The position numbers and the translations under genes were made by a program. This document shows, one piece after another, positions 11,501 to 26,500 of a stretch of DNA of 64,000 nt. Within the stretch, counting starts at the first letter, position 1; each line of letters starts with the position of its first letter. Location of the stretch: positions 930,001-994,000 of the forward strand of contig ML679973.1 of the NCBI GenBank assembly GCA_007922225.1. Direction: 5' to 3'. Below the pieces are notes generated by a model that saw only the letters and a program-made list of their open reading frames with translations, was not told the origin of the DNA and did not search any database. Source of the DNA: Emydura subglobosa (lineage: Eukaryota > Chordata > Testudines > Chelidae).

Positions 11501-14500
11501 GAGATTGATAGATAAAGCTCAAATCTCAACTTCCATTTTGATCAAACTCCTTTCATCCTTCAAAGTCAGCCTCAGCGTCAAAAAATCAACTTTGTTTCAC
11601 ACACAGTCGCTAGACTTCAAAGGGGCCTCCACCAACTTGATCACAACCTGAGCTTACCTACCAAGGGCCAGGTTCCAGACTTTGCTAGAACTCATTGCCC
11701 GGCTAGTAAACAGTCTGTCTGTCCTGGTAAGGACTTGCTTATCCCTTCTGGGCCACATGGCAACCTGCACATATGTCACTGCCTTTATTTGCCTCCATCT
11801 TTGCTGTCTACAGATGTGGCTCCAGAGAGTGTACTCACACATGTGACTTGCCATGGACCTTATGCTGACAGTCCGCCCTATCCCTCCAGTGTTCTTTTCC
11901 CTCCAGTTCTGGACAGATCTGCTGCAGGTCTATACAGGGATCCCTTTTCTCCCCTCCTCCCTGTACAGGACGATTATCACAGACACATCCCTCATGGGAT
12001 GGGGAGTGCACGTGGGAGACCACATGACGCAAGGGACATGTCCCCTTGGGATTCCAGGATGCACATCAACATTATGGAACTCCGGACGATATGATGAGCA
12101 TGTCAAGTATTTCTGTCTTCTATTTGGTCCTATCTTTTTCTTATCATGTTGGACAATACCACCAGCATTTATTACATTAACAAACAAGGGGATACAAGGT
12201 CAACTGCTCTATGTGTGGAAGCAGTCAATCTATGGGATTGGTGCGTTGCCCACAAGATCCTGTTGTTAGCAGCCTATCTTCCAGGGACTCAGAATGTGAT
12301 TGCACATTCTCTCAGCAGAAGATTCATTGCCGAAACGAAATGGGAGCGTCATGACTCCATATTAAATGACATCTTCAGCCATTGGAGAACTGAGATCAGA
12401 GAACTTTTTGCCTCTCATGTCAACAACAAATACAGCACATACTGCTGAAGGGGTGTGTCAATATTCATTCTCAAGGCAATGCCCTTGTTCTCCGCTGGTT
12501 GGACCTGATGAACTATGCCTTCCCCCCATCTTCCACTCCTCCCATGAGTCCTCCACAGGATCAGGCAGGAGAAGGCCACAATCATTCTGATCTCCTGTCC
12601 TGGCTGTGCCAGTTTTGGTTTCCCAATCTCCGCATGTCAGGTCATCCCCCACTTCCCCTACCCACTTTCCCAAAACTACTCTCACAACACAACAACAGGA
12701 TCAGACATCCCGATCCACAGATGCTTCACCTCAGAGCTTGGTATTTGGATGGGCATCTTCTCTAGAATGGGAGTGTTCAACTGCAGTGCAAGATGTCCTT
12801 TTGAGCAGGAAGAAAGGGTTCCATGCCAAGTAGAAACACTTCACCTCCTGGGCCCAACAGAAAGGCTGTTCCCTGAAGGAAGTGGGCATTCCCTTTCTTT
12901 TGGCATATGTCCTGTCCTTGAAGATGTTGGGGCTTGCCCTCAGTTCTCTCAAGGCCCACATAATGGCTGTCAGCACCCTCCATTCCCCTGTGGAAGGACA
13001 CTCTGTATTTACACATCTGTTGACTAACAGGTTTTGGAAATGTTTCCTCAGGACTTTCCCACCCATACAACCTATTGCCATCCAGTGGGACTTCAATCTG
13101 TTCTATCAGCGTTAATGAAATTGCCCTCGGAGCCACTGGCTTCGTGCTCTATCCTTCCTTTCCATGAAAGTCGCCTTCCTAGTGGCTATTACTTCGGCAA
13201 GAAGGGTAGGTGAACTTGGAGCCATGATGGCGGACTCTTCTTTCACCATGTTACATAAGGCTAAAATCTCCCTGCACCCGTATCCCAAGTTTCTGTCAAA
13301 GGTCATATCCTGGTTTCATCTCAACCAACCCATACACTTACCTGTTTTCTTTCCAAAGTCTCACGCCTCAGTGAAGAAGCAAACACCTTCACTCTCTCGA
13401 AAACCACAGCACCTTGGCCTTCTATCTGCAAATGACGAGACTGATCATGAAGTCCCCTAAACTGTTTATCACTATACCTGAGAGGATTAAGGGGCAGGTG
13501 ATCTCCACACAGAGAATCTCCGTGTGGATTTCAGGGTGCATTATACTATGCTATCGGTTGTTGGGACTGCCTCCGCTCCTTGGGTGAGAGCCCATTCCAC
13601 AAGAGCCCAGGTGTGGACTACGGTCACCCTCCACAATGTACTGCTTCCAGATGTATGTAGGGCAGCCATGTGGAGTTGAGTTCATACTTTTGCTGCACGC
13701 TACACCTTGGTACAGGACTTTGCGACGTAAGTCTCATTTGGCCTAGCTGTCCTTTGCTCAACTGTTCCATCCTCAACTTAACACTCTGAACTTCTCTGAA
13801 TTAGCTACTGCTGGTTAATCGCCCTCAATGGAATACAATAAAGACCATCACTCAAAGAAGAAGAGGAAGTTACTTACCTGTAACTGGAGGTTCTTTGAGA
13901 TGTGTGGTCCCTATCTGTATTCTACTTCCCACCCTCCTTCCCAACTCTTGTGGATCTGTTTGATTTGCGGTGTAAAAGAAACTGGATATGCAGTCGGTCT
14001 GCCCCACCCTTTATTGCCTAGGACGAAACCATGAGGCGAAGCAAGGGTTCATGCATGCACCAATGGACACTACTACTTTCAAATTCTCTAGCTCCAGATG
14101 CATGGTGTGCATGTGTAAACCTTCAGTGGAATATAGATAGGGACCACATATCTCAAAGAACCTCCAGTTACAGGTAAGTAACCTCCTCATCTCAAAGGAG
14201 AAAGGGGCTTTGAGATCCATCCTCTGTCTCTGTTGTCTTACCGCCTTCATCTCTCACTTCTTCAAATTCCATATGGATACTGTGACAGGTCAGGTCAGAT
14301 GGCTACAGGGGAATGGTGGAAAGCAGGTATATTAGCCCTAGGATAAGCAGCTCCCTTTTTCCTAGGCAGCTGAACAGGGGTTACTCCAGTTAGGACACCT
14401 GGGGCCAATCAAGGATCTGCCTAGAACCTCTTAAAAGCCTCCCTTCCAGCCAGATAGGTATGGGCGATAGGAGCTGTGGGAGTGAGGTCAGGTGAGCTGC

Positions 14501-17500
14501 TGGAGAACTGGGCATTGCAGATGCTGACGAGAACCAGCAGAGAGCCCTGTAGGTACAAAGACTGGGGAGAAGCCCTGCCCAAACAGGGTCGAGGACCTTT
14601 CCAGACTCAGAGGCCTGAGGGAAAAGACCCTATCTGATGGGGAAGATTGAACTGGGTGTTTGGTTTGGCTGCCACCCCCAGAGGAGCTATTAGAGTCTAC
14701 GAAGCTTTGCAGGCAAGGAAGCCGGGAGGGACCCTGCCCAAGCAAGATAAAGACAGTAAGCAAAGGGGCATGGGAAAGTAACCCAGGGAAGCTAGTAGCT
14801 TTCGTGAAGCTAGCAGCATGAGGCTACTACTCATAGGGTCCCTGGATTGAGGCCTGGAGTAGAGGATGGGATCGGCCCCCTCCCTCCCACCGGCCATTTG
14901 CCAGAGCCCCAGTGAAGATGAGGGTCTAGCAGACTGAGAAACAGGATTGAAAGTCAGAGGGGGACCGCCACTTTGGGAGTCAAAATTACCCTCGCCCACC
15001 ATTAGAAGAGGAAATTCTGAGAGACAAAGGAGTACCCCGGCCCACCGTTAGAGGGAAGTGCTGGACCAACTAAGGCAGAGAAGATGCTCTGTCACAGCAC
15101 CCTTGCTTTGTCAGAAATCTTCTATGACACATCACAAATGCCTCTGGACTAGCAAAATCCTTTGGGGGTGGTTTGCAGGCCAGGGGCATGTGCCACTGAT
15201 TCTTATTTCACTGATTATCTGTTTAATGTAAGCTTTCTAATCTGGGCTTTGCCCACCTTAAATGCTTCATGCACCTGAAATAACAACACTATGGAGTGAT
15301 TTGTTCCTGGACTGAGTTTAGAAGGAAAGACCTTGACTGTTTATTTTGTTTTTAATGTTCAGATTACTTTCAAAACAGAACCGTCTCACCATGACCCGAA
15401 ATGCTGTATGGGCTCTATCCAACCTCTGCAGAGGGAAGAATCCTCCTCCAGAGTTTGCCAAGGTAAGAAATGTAAAGTATTTAAAGAAATCAAGGAATTG
15501 AGAGGTGGTGAGATGGTGTCCATGAATAAGGATGAAAGAAAGGGATTGTGATGTTTAGTATGAAGCAGCAGAAACGTTTGGAACTTTCAAAATTTCTGTG
15601 AGAACCAGTCTGCAGACTTCTTACAGATCAGGCTTGATTTTGAGCATGCTTAGTGCTGTTAAAAGGTGTTATAGATTGATAGCTTGGGAAGTAGATTTCT
15701 TGATTCACAGAATCAGATACACCATGTAGCCAGCGCAGTGCAAGCGTCTTCCACAAACTGCTCTTGCCAATGTGTCTCATCTCCAATGTGGACACCACCT
15801 TTAGAAAAGAGAGGGAGTTCATTTTCCATGATTCAATTACTCTTTGGTCCCCCTGTTGAGACCACCAGTAAGGGGGAGTGAATTAGCATCAGCTGAGGTG
15901 GTGTTTTTTGTGATGTAGACAGCTCTCCATAAGGAACTAAAATGGGCCCTCCAGGGCCACCACATAGATAACTGGTAGAGGTTGGGTTTTTGAATGGTTA
16001 GTATTTTTCAGAGAAAGTTATTATGAAAAATCCATAGTTTTTAAACCAGTTCTGCTGACCCAGTACATGGACCGAAGACTTGATATCTTCTGGAGACCAG
16101 TTATTTTTACTTAATGTACAGAAAGAATGTTAGCTCTTCCATACGGAGTTTGGGTGTCTTTCCATGACATGTGCATTCTCCTGATGGAACTCTCTGCCTC
16201 ACTTGTGACAGTCAGTTCTGTGGAGCCTGGCTGCAACTCTCAAATTCCTTAAGTTTAATTCAGGCTTCTCAGGCAGAGTACAAATTATATGAGTGTCTAG
16301 CACAGGTGTGGGGCGGGGGGATACGGGAAGTACTGAGCAGTCTGCAATGTCTTCAGTACTATGCCATACCCATTTGCACTGAGCGAAGTCCGTCCTTTAC
16401 TATGCATTCAGGCACTGATTCATAGTAAGAAGAGGTATGTACACAGCATGCATCCAGTTTGAACCAGGACAAGCAATCAATATTGGCAGAGCTGCATAGG
16501 GCACTGCCCCAAGTGATGCAGGCAAGATGGCTTGGTCTAACATTTTTGGATAGCTATGAATGGCCCAGGAGTACAGTCATGGGCCCAGGGTCTATCAACG
16601 GCAGGAGGTTGTGGAGTTCTTCATGGATGTATTTAAGACCTCTCTCTAATGCCACACTGTTTTGAGCTCCTGCCATTTTACTTATGATCACTCAAACTGG
16701 CATAGGTCTGATAGCTGTGGGACACTCAATACTAATCTGGTCACTTTAGAGGCTCTGTTGACAATAGCTGCAACTTGTGGAGGGGCCAGAAAGCATATAA
16801 CTGATAGATTCTGAATGTCACACTGATGCTCTCAATTCCTCCTGCGGTGATATGGGCTGGTGCATGCCTGACCATGTCTGCACTTCTGAGATTGAAGCAG
16901 GATTCACTCCTGCTTCCCCATGTAGCTTTGACACTGCATGGAAGTATTGAGTTATGTTCTCTAAATCTTCTAGAATGAGTACCAGCATGTTCTACCGCTC
17001 AGTAGTCAAAAGCAGTATTACCTGGTATTCTACCAGATCTCTTCGCCCTCTGAGTTCCATTATCCATACATCTCCTTTTTCTACTTAATGTAGGTTGCAC
17101 CCTGTCTGAGTGTGCTATCCTGGCTGCTCTTTGTCAATGACACAGATGTGTTAGCTGATGCCTGCTGGGCCCTGTCATATTTGTCTGATGGACCGAATGA
17201 TAAAATCCAAGCTGTAATTGATGCAGGAGTGTGCAGAAGACTCGTGGAGCTACTGATGTAAGAACTTCACTATAAACAAATGTGTTACTCATTGTTACTT
17301 CTTTACACCTTCCTCACAGCTCAACTTCCTACAATAGTAAGGTTAGGTAGCATTTCTGCAGCAGTAGGGTTAAACAGTCTATTTCTTGGCTTTAAAGCCA
17401 GTTTGTTCACCTCTTGTACAGTCCTTGCTCTTCTCCAAGGCCACTGCAGAAGAGCCATCAATAGCAAGTGGGTGAACTTGAGAACTACAGACCAAGAGCA

Positions 17501-20500
17501 ATTCTCAGACTTGGATGCTACTTTTCCTTTGCAAGAAATTGGGGCTTGGGATTTGAAATCAACTTCAGAACAGAGGAGTTAAAAATTGGGATAATCATTT
17601 TCAATCCTTGGTGCCCAAAGCTAGGCTTTTAAATCATGTTCAGACCCCTAAGTAAAAGTGGACTGATTTTTTCAGAAATGCAGACACTCTTGCAGCTCCC
17701 TTTGACTTTGACTTTAATGGAAGTTGTGGGTTCTTGGCACTTCTATAAATTTTGACTCTTTATTTTGGTACCTATTGATGGATTTAGGAGCCTAATATTG
17801 GGCACCAAAGTTTACAAATTTATGCTGAATTTTTCAGAAAAAAGGTTAGTCTTTCGTACTGAGTTATTTTCTGTAATATAAACAATGTGTTTAAAAAAGA
17901 AAGAACTTGATTTTGAAAAATAGCTTTTTAGGGTCCTGTTAAAACTAAACTTTGGTACAACAATTTATTTTATACTGAAGTTACAAAAATGGGACTTAAG
18001 CCAATTCAATCCATACACATTTTAGACTATTCTCTCTAACCTCCAATACATGACTCCATTAATACAATGTATTACAAAATGCATAAAGAGAGAGCAGCAA
18101 AGAAATAAGAAATAGAATGTACATCTCTCCTGATAAAATGGCTAGAGGCTATTTCAGTAATAAACAGAACCTAATAATCACTTATAATCACTTATTAAAA
18201 TGCAACATGAAAGAAAATGACTGAAAAAGATGCTACTATTTTCTTTTTAATATCTGTCTTATCATAGAGGAAACTGTACCGCTTCTACTTTTTCCCAGTT
18301 TGACCTTCAATAAAATGGTACCATTGATCAATCATAAGTATAAGAAATGGTCTGTGAAACGTGGAAAAGCAAGTATAACTTGTTCCTTAAAAGAATGATC
18401 TAAAAGTTCACAAGGTAACCTGCTTATCCAGTCGTGGCACATGCCAAAAGTGAACTGAATCAATAGTGTGTCTTTGAAAAAGGAACATGTAGTTCAGGAA
18501 AAGAAACAAAGCAAAATCCCCTTCTGTGGAAGTAATAGATGTATTATATGTAGGGTAAAGAATAATTAATTATAAACTGCTTTAAAATGTTTTTGTGGGA
18601 GCTCTCATCTATTTCTAAAGCTTTTCCTAAGTGCATATGATATATTTTCAATTCACTTCTCCATAAAGAAATATGTGTTAGTTTGTAAAACCCAGATTTA
18701 AAGACTTAACTGTTTTCCTCACTTTTTTATATTGAGCAGATACACATAGAATGGGCAGGAATAACAACAGACAGCTCAACCTGTGGAAGTGTAATATCAT
18801 ACTAGTTTCATTCTTTCATGGAAAGGATATTGATTTTGTAGATCAAAGAATCTTATTTTATAATTCTTAAGAGATTAATTGTATATTTCCTAGAATTTTT
18901 TCCATCCTATTAAGGGCCATATCACCATCCTCTAATGAATGAATCACTAAAGAATGATGAAAGAGATCCAGAAATTTGAGAATTAATTAAACTTTATCCG
19001 AATTGACAATTCTTCGAGTGTTTGTTCATGTCGATTCTGAGTAGTGTATGCCATGTGCACAGTTGCCGAAAGGTTTTTCCCCTAGTGGTATCAGTCGGGT
19101 TGCTCTGGAGCCTCCTGCAGTCGTGCCTTCATAGCATCATATGTAGAGCCCTACCGACCCCCCACCTCTTCAGTTCCTTCTTACCGCCTCTGATGGTCAC
19201 TGGAACATTGATCTTCTCTTGCTCTGCAAGCATCTTTCTGGTGGTTATTTGAACTGATACCTGTTAATAGTCAAATAGTTTGAGTTAGTTTGTAGTTATA
19301 GTTAGTTTAGTTAGATAGGACCCACTTATTGTGGTCACCTCCTTGGGGCCTTGCCTTTTCCCCCCCGTTTTAAACCATGAAAGGCTTGCAGAAAGCCCAT
19401 GCCCAGGACGCCATACCACTTGTCTAAAGTGTCTAGAGGAGACCCCGTCAGAGGGATCGCTATAAGATATGCAGGGGTTTCCGCTCTATGACAAAGAAGG
19501 AGAGGAGTCAGAGATTGAAGTTCATCCTAATGGAGGCTGCCTCCGATCACGCTCAGTGCCAAGCCCGGCTGAGCCAACACTTAATACATTGGCTTTGGTG
19601 CAGAGTACACTGGTGTCTGTAAGAGAGGTGGCTCTGAGGAAGGACTCTATGCCTAGAGACCCTCGCCACCCTCATGGATCACTGGCACCGAGAGACACCT
19701 CACGGACGCAGTACCATTTGCGATTGCATGGTAAGCATGTAAGAAGCAGTGGAAGATGGATGGGGGCTCTCGCCAATGCCCAAAGCAATGGGACATAAGG
19801 GTTTGAGCGGAGTGCAACTCACGTCGGGCCACTCAAGTGCTGTACTCTTGGCTGCGGTACCATCAACTTTGACCGCAGGAAGAGGTCCGTCGAGTCTGGT
19901 GCCTTTGGACTCCCCTCCTTGGGAGACCCGTGAGGAGGACCTACACACTGGAGACTTTTGAAGCAACCAGGGAACTGATAGAGAGCACGGCGCCTCCATC
20001 CCCTCCCAGGCACGGGTGTGCTCCAGACCACTGGTGCTGAAAAAGCACCCAGTGCCATCCAGGGGAAAGCCAGCTATGATGCTGCAGTCATCATCTCCCA
20101 GCACCGTTCTCCGGCACCATTGGGAACCGCACTGCCCTGGTCCCCATGACGTGAGTTGTTGGGTTCTGACTCTGAAGCAGAGTCCTACTCCTCTAGAAGA
20201 AGCCAGTGCCTATCAGAAGGGTGGCACCAGGGAATTTAGGCTGGTCAGTCCTTCCTCATGCCTTGGCCATTGCTGTGGCAAATGCCAGCTCAGTGGCCTT
20301 TTTGGACCCCTTGGGCATTCCACCAGGCTCAGGGTTGCAATCTGGATGGTCGCTATCGCTCGCTTCTGGGAGTAAACATCACCCAACTCAATTGGATGAC
20401 GTGCTACCGCATGGTACTGGAACCGGCATCAAATATGACGCCAAGCCTGGCAACGAGCAGATCGACACCAGTGCTGTAGGACCCTCTGGGGGCAAAAGAT

Positions 20501-23500
20501 CAAGAGATTGCCCCAATCAGAACATCATCATCTTCATCCTCAGATGAAGCCGTAGCAGGGTCCTCAGCAACACTGATTGCAGATGATAGCAGAGCTCCTC
20601 AGGAGTTCTTGAGGAGGATGGTGCATAATTTGAGGCTCCAGATTGAGGAGATCTTTAACAACGCAGACCCTATGGCAGACATTCTAGGCCCTGTGGGACC
20701 CATCCAGGGTAGAACTGCCACTAATCAAGACTGTTTGTGACACAACAAAGTCACTATGGCAGACTCCTGCTTCTCTGCCTCCAACTGCAAAGAGGTTTGG
20801 TTAGCCTCAGTGTATCGTGTGTCCCGAGACCACATAGAAAGGGTAGTCTCACTTCCTCCCTCTGTGTTAGAAACCCTCCACTGGTGGCTCAATCTGCAGT
20901 TGGGGACTCCTGAGCACACCTTTTCTATACCTTACCTCTCACTGTTCCTGACCACCGACGCCTCAGTGATGGGCTCGGGAGCTCATCTAGTGGGGCTTAG
21001 GATCAAAGGTCTCTTCCCAGGCAGAGCTCTCACTCCACATCAAGGTAAGAGGACTGAGGGCAGTATACTTGGTCTGTCAAACCTTCCAAGCCCACCTGGA
21101 AAGCAAATGTATATTGGTCATTACGAACAATACAATGGCAATATTCTGTATGAACAGACAGGGCGGAGCATGCTCCTCTCTCATGTGCCAGGAAGCCCTC
21201 AAACTGTGGGACTTCTGAATAGCTCACTTGATTTACCTTGAGACTTCCTACCTGTCCAGGTCTCAGAATGAGTTGGCAGACCACCTCAGCAGGTCTTTCT
21301 CCAACCACGAGTGGTCTCTCCACCCAGATGTGGTTAACGACATCTTCTAACAGTGGGGAGTTCCCCACATAGACTTGTTTGCAATGAAACGCAACAGGAA
21401 GTGCATACAGTTCTGCTCCTTCCAGAATCACAGCCTGAGATCAATCACAGATGCATTCCTCATCCCTTGGCAGGCCATCTGTTCTATGTGTTTCTGCCTA
21501 TCCCACTTATTGATAAGGTCCTGCTGAAGTCAGGAAGGAAAGGTCCTCCGTAATTCTGGTAACCCCAGCATGGCCGCGCCGACACTGGTACACCACACTC
21601 CTCAACCTCTCAGTGAAAACTCTTATCAGTCTGCCTCTAGTTCTAGACTTGATCACTCAGGACCACAGCTGCCTTCATCACCCCAATCTAGAGCCTCTCC
21701 ATCTCACAGCATGGAAGCACCATAGCTGAATCTTTTGGAACTAGAGTGCTCAGAACCAGTCAGAGAGGTCCTCCTTGACAGCAGAAAACCTTCCACCAGG
21801 GCCACTTACCTAGCTAAGTGGAAGAGGTTCTCCATATGGTCAACGCAGAGGGATACTGTACCCGCTCTGTCGTCAATACCTTTCATCTTGGACCATCTGT
21901 TACATCTCAAAAAGCAGGAACTGTCAGTGTTGTCAATCAAGGTCCACCTGGCCGCAATCTTGGCATTTCATCCCTGGGATGCAGGCCGTTCGGTCTTCAC
22001 CAACCCCACAGTGGGGCGTTTTCTTAAAGGTCTAGACAGGTTATACCCTCAAACACGTCAGTCGATTCCCCAATGGGATCCCAACCTTGTGCTGTCAAGA
22101 CTGATGGGATCTCCATTTGAACCTCAAGATACATGCTCACTTCTCTATCTGTCCTGGAAGGTAGCCTTTGTAGCGGCCATAACTTTGGCCAGGAGAGTCT
22201 CAAAACATAGAGCCCTCACGTCTGAGCCTCTTTATACAGTTTTCTTCAAAGACAAGGATCAGCTGTGTCCTCACCCAGCTTTCCTTCCAGAGGCGGTGTC
22301 ACAATTCCATTCAAACCAGGACATATTCCTTCCGGTTTTCTACCCAAAGCCACATACGAACAGCCAAGAGCAGAGGTTGCATACTCTGGACATTAGACAG
22401 GCTTTGGCTTTTTATACTGAGAAGACTAAACCCTTTAGAAAAACAATGCAGCTGTTCGTAGCAATAGCAGACAGGATGGAAGCCTTCCAGTATCATGAAG
22501 AATCTCTTCATGGATCACGTCGTGTATCAGGATGTGTTTTGTCTTCGCAAAAATATTGGCCCCAGCACTAACAGCTCACTCCACAAGGGCAGAGGTGTCC
22601 TCGTCAGTGTTCCTCGCTCAGATCCCAGTCCAAGACATTTGTAGAGCTGCGATGTGATCGTCTATTCACACCTTTGTGGCACACTATGCTATTGCTTTGC
22701 AAGCCAGAGACGATGCTGCATTTGGTAGAACAGTACTGCAATCCGCAGGTCATTGAACTCTGACCCCTCTGCCTCTGGATCAGCTTGGGAGTCACCTCCT
22801 TGGAATTGACATGAGCAAGCACATGAAGAAGAAAAAACAGTTGCTAACCGTCCGTAACTGCTGTTCTTCGAGATGTATTGCTCATGTCCATTCCAAGACC
22901 CACCTGCCTACCCCTCTGTCGGAGCCAGCTGACAAGAAGGAACTGAAGATGTGGAAAGTCTGCAGGGCCCTGTATACGGCGCTGTGAAGACGCGCCTCCA
23001 GTGAGCTCCTGAGCCCCTACAGATACCACTGCGGGAAAAGCCTTCCAGCGACTGTGCACATGGCATGTAGATGCCTACTTGGAATGGAGGTGAGCCACAC
23101 ATCTTGAAGAACAACAGTTATGGAAGGTTAGTAACTGTTTTCTTCAAGGGATTTTAGATGTAGATAAGTTCCAGAGGGGTAGCCATGTTAGTCTGTTTTT
23201 AGCAAAACAGTGAGAGTCCTGTGACACCTTAAAGACTAACAAATTTATTTGGACATAAGCAGAAACCCACTTCGTTGGATGTAGATAACGTAGATGTAGA
23301 TAATTTCCTAAGGTCCCTGCCACTCCAAAAGAAATCCTATTAATAAGAGGACACTTTGCTTGTCAGAATGTGATCCATTTGAAGATATAGTCATGGATCG
23401 TAGTCATGGTTTTGATCAATCTGTCGAGGAAAAATACCGGTACCCCTACCACAGAGAATTACTCTTCACCAAATTTATATATATTAAATTATAACTTATG

Positions 23501-26500
23501 AGAGCTATGTTTAATCATCATATTCCTAGAGTTTAATGGTTTAGACAGCAATGTCCAAGAACCTTAAGTTAGGTTCCCAAGTCAGTGAGAGGAGCCTGGA
23601 TGCTTGGTGTTCTTTGAAAACCAGGCCACTTATTCAGGTGCATTTAGAATGAAGAGTCTAAGTTGAGGCACTCACTTACTTTTTAAAATCGTGGTCTATG
23701 TGTTGGTGGTTGTGTTTTGTTTTGGGTTTTTTTAAGCCTGTGCTCTAGTTTTCAGGTTAACTGTATGTTAAGTGTCAAACATTTGAAAGCCACTAGTTTC
23801 AAATCCAAATGCATTTTTGCTTGCCTCTAACTCAAACAAATTCAGTAATTTCAGTCAAACTTGGCAGGAAAATTCTCCTAGGCCTAGTAAGGTGGCAGCG
23901 GGTCCTGACTAACGGGGTAAAAGTGCAGATACTTTTGTGCTGCTTAATCTAAGTCTTTGTTTTGAATTGTAGGCACAGTGACTACAAAGTGGTATCTCCT
24001 GCCTTACGAGCCGTCGGGAATATTGTGACAGGGGATGATATCCAGACCCAGGTATGGGTTCCATTGCTACTTTCTTGTAATACCATTTTCCTTTCTCTGA
24101 GTTAGCAGAGATAATTTATATAGTCACAAGCTTCTAAGTTTTCCTTTAATTAAAAATTGTCATTTTTGGAGCTCCAAAATGGAACTGGTGATACTGGTTG
24201 CAACAGAACATGTGTTTTTCAATCTTTCACGCAAATCTCCATCATTGCTTCCAGTCCTGATCTGCAGCCTCCATGCTGTTCCAGTCCAGGGTTCTCACAT
24301 AGATATACAGATGCTAGTCAGTCTTGACCTGCTGCACCCTCTGAGTATTCCTGTTCTGGTTCTGTCCCAAGCAAAAACTACCTGTTATACAGAATTCTGT
24401 GGTGGTTCTATGATGTGGCCTAATGTCCTCCAAGTTCTAGGTTGAAAGCACTAAATTCCTTTTTCTTTGTGGTCTGTGCCAAGGTTGAAACCCAGGTTTC
24501 TAACCCGGCAAGTAGTTCATTAGTTCACTGATGACATATTGTGTATATGAACACATCATTTTCATACATCATCTTCAGTACCATAACACTGAGTTTGGGT
24601 AAGAAGCCTAGTTAATAGCAACTAGATATACTCCAGTTTAACATAAGTAGCGCTTGAGACAGTTGTGTAATCTTTCTGATTGTTACAGTGCATTATTTAT
24701 ACTCTGTATCTGATGGCTATGTTAATATTGCTGTATTTTAACCACTAGTTTCTTTGGTCTATAACTCAGTCACAGAAACACTTTCTGGGTTGGATCTTGA
24801 TGTTCACAACTAGAATTCAGAAGTCAGTTGTAGTATAACACGAGACCTCACAGGCTGTGGTGGTGAGGCAGGGAACTAGAGAGCCAAAGAAATGCAAAGC
24901 CTGTCTAGGGAGCCTCAGTGTAAAAAGAATACCACCACCAACAAAAATAAACCCTTCATGTTCATTAGAGCCACATTTGGATCCAGGATCTCACCATTGT
25001 ACTAGGTGCTGTATAAATACATATTGGACATGTGGTCTCTGCACTGAGTCACTTAATTTCTCTGTGCATCAGTTTCCCTATCCATAAAATGAGGACAACA
25101 CTTATTTACCTCATAAAGGTATTAATTCCTATTTTGTAAAACGTTTTGGGAGAATTTGACAAAGTATTGATGAAGGGTAAGTATTGATACTGTTCTTTTC
25201 CTTTTAGGGAATGCCTGTGTTTCAGATGGCTATCTATTTTGGACACAGTCTAAGGTCTCTCTCTCTTTTTTTTTTTTTTTTTTGTTCGTTCAGGTAATTC
25301 TGAATTGCTCAGCTCTGCAGAGTTTATTGCACTTGCTAAGCAGCCCTAAGGAATCTATCAAAAAGGAGGCATGTTGGACAATATCCAACATCACAGCTGG
25401 AAACAGAGCCCAGATCCAGGTAACCTACCCAGCTATGATCCTTGAGTGATCATTGTATTTCGGTCTAGGAGGAATGCTCATCAGGTGGCATAGCATTTAT
25501 AGTTTATATAGGAGTAGAAACAGGCTCATGACCACCCTGTATTTGTGGAAGGTTTTGACAATATCTCTGCTATAGAATTTGTTAACTTAAATCATTCAAA
25601 ACTTTTTTTTTCAAATTCAGACACTTGAAGGGGAGGGAAAGTTATGCCAGAAGAAAGCAAAATGCTATTAAATGCAGAAAACCAACATTGCTACTAACTA
25701 TCTGGGGGAAAGCCTGATCAGCAAACAATCAAAACAAAAAACATCAGTCTCCTGTGCTTTGAGCACTTCAATGCCCATTAATGTTTGATGCTCCTAAGCA
25801 AATTTATATAATACATTTGAGATAGCCAGCCAAATTTTGGTTAAACACTCAAATACTTTTGACTTCACCACTTTATCTGGAATTCCACTGCATCAAATAC
25901 TTCCTTAAATTCTTCTTGTCTGTATTCCCTCAAAATTCACGCTAATGACCATTGTACCTCCTTTTAGCCTGTTCATCTCAGCAAAAATCAAAAACAGTTT
26001 TTACCAAGATATTGAAAGGCACTGATCCTCAGAGCTGGGGACTTCCCCTCCTTGACTAATCCAACTTTTATTATCATGCTGTCTTCAGTGCTACAGTGTA
26101 GGAACAAACATCATTTGAAGGCGATGTCTAAACTACAGAGCCTGTGCTGGCAAAGTTTATCAGCATAGCTATGCTGGTATGGCCCCTCAGGGTAATCACA
26201 GTATATAGCTATAGGAAGAGAAGTTCTGCTGGCACAATAATACCACCTTGAACCACATCAACTATGGTGACAGGTGCACTCTTCTGTCATAATTGCATGT
26301 ATGCTCGTGGTTTTACTGACTTTGAGCCTGGGGTTAGGGCAGTCCCTCAGGAAGATCTCTCCAGAATTGTCTGCCTCCAATCTGCACATGTGACAGACTC
26401 CAGGTCTCACTTTGTGACAGAGCTTTCCTAAGATTTAAAAAATATTTTAAACTAAACATCTCAAGTTTCTTCATTGGCTTTGAGGTTTTTGCCTCAAAAC

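Larger units (their letters stand above)
8780..14187 (+). mobile_element. DIRS-like tyrosine-recombinase retrotransposon, copy 1
   Basis: Remains occur in DIRS order: gag (about 8790-10760), reverse transcriptase (11127-11500), RNase H (11960-12330), tyrosine recombinase (12772-13730), then a pair of inverted arms (13866-13926 and 14123-14183). DIRS elements integrate with a tyrosine recombinase rather than a DDE integrase and have inverted terminal repeats. I could not find a left inverted repeat near 8540-8780, so the copy appears 5'-truncated. All frames are broken. It lies in the 6.8-kb intron after the ARM3 exon. Confidence 0.8.
19005..23150 (+). mobile_element. DIRS-like retrotransposon, copy 2, RT deleted
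   Basis: Both ends are present. The left end (about 19010-19165) carries 'tatgccatgtgcacagttgccg...ggtatcagtcgggt'. The reverse complement of 22980-23100 gives 'catgccatgtgcacagtcgctg...ggtatctgtagggg'. Gag-like sequence (19469-20730) runs directly into the connection/RNase H region (20756 on), with the RT palm missing. RNase H and tyrosine recombinase follow. The end arms at 22826-22897 and 23078-23146 are inverted. The sequence is a different DIRS subfamily from copy 1. Confidence 0.8.

Noticed and set aside
16171..16665. Two + strand frames of 84 and 68 codons in the ARM4-ARM5 intron
   Set aside because: No motif, no splice consensus linking them to KPNA1 exons, and the joined KPNA1 frame is complete without them.
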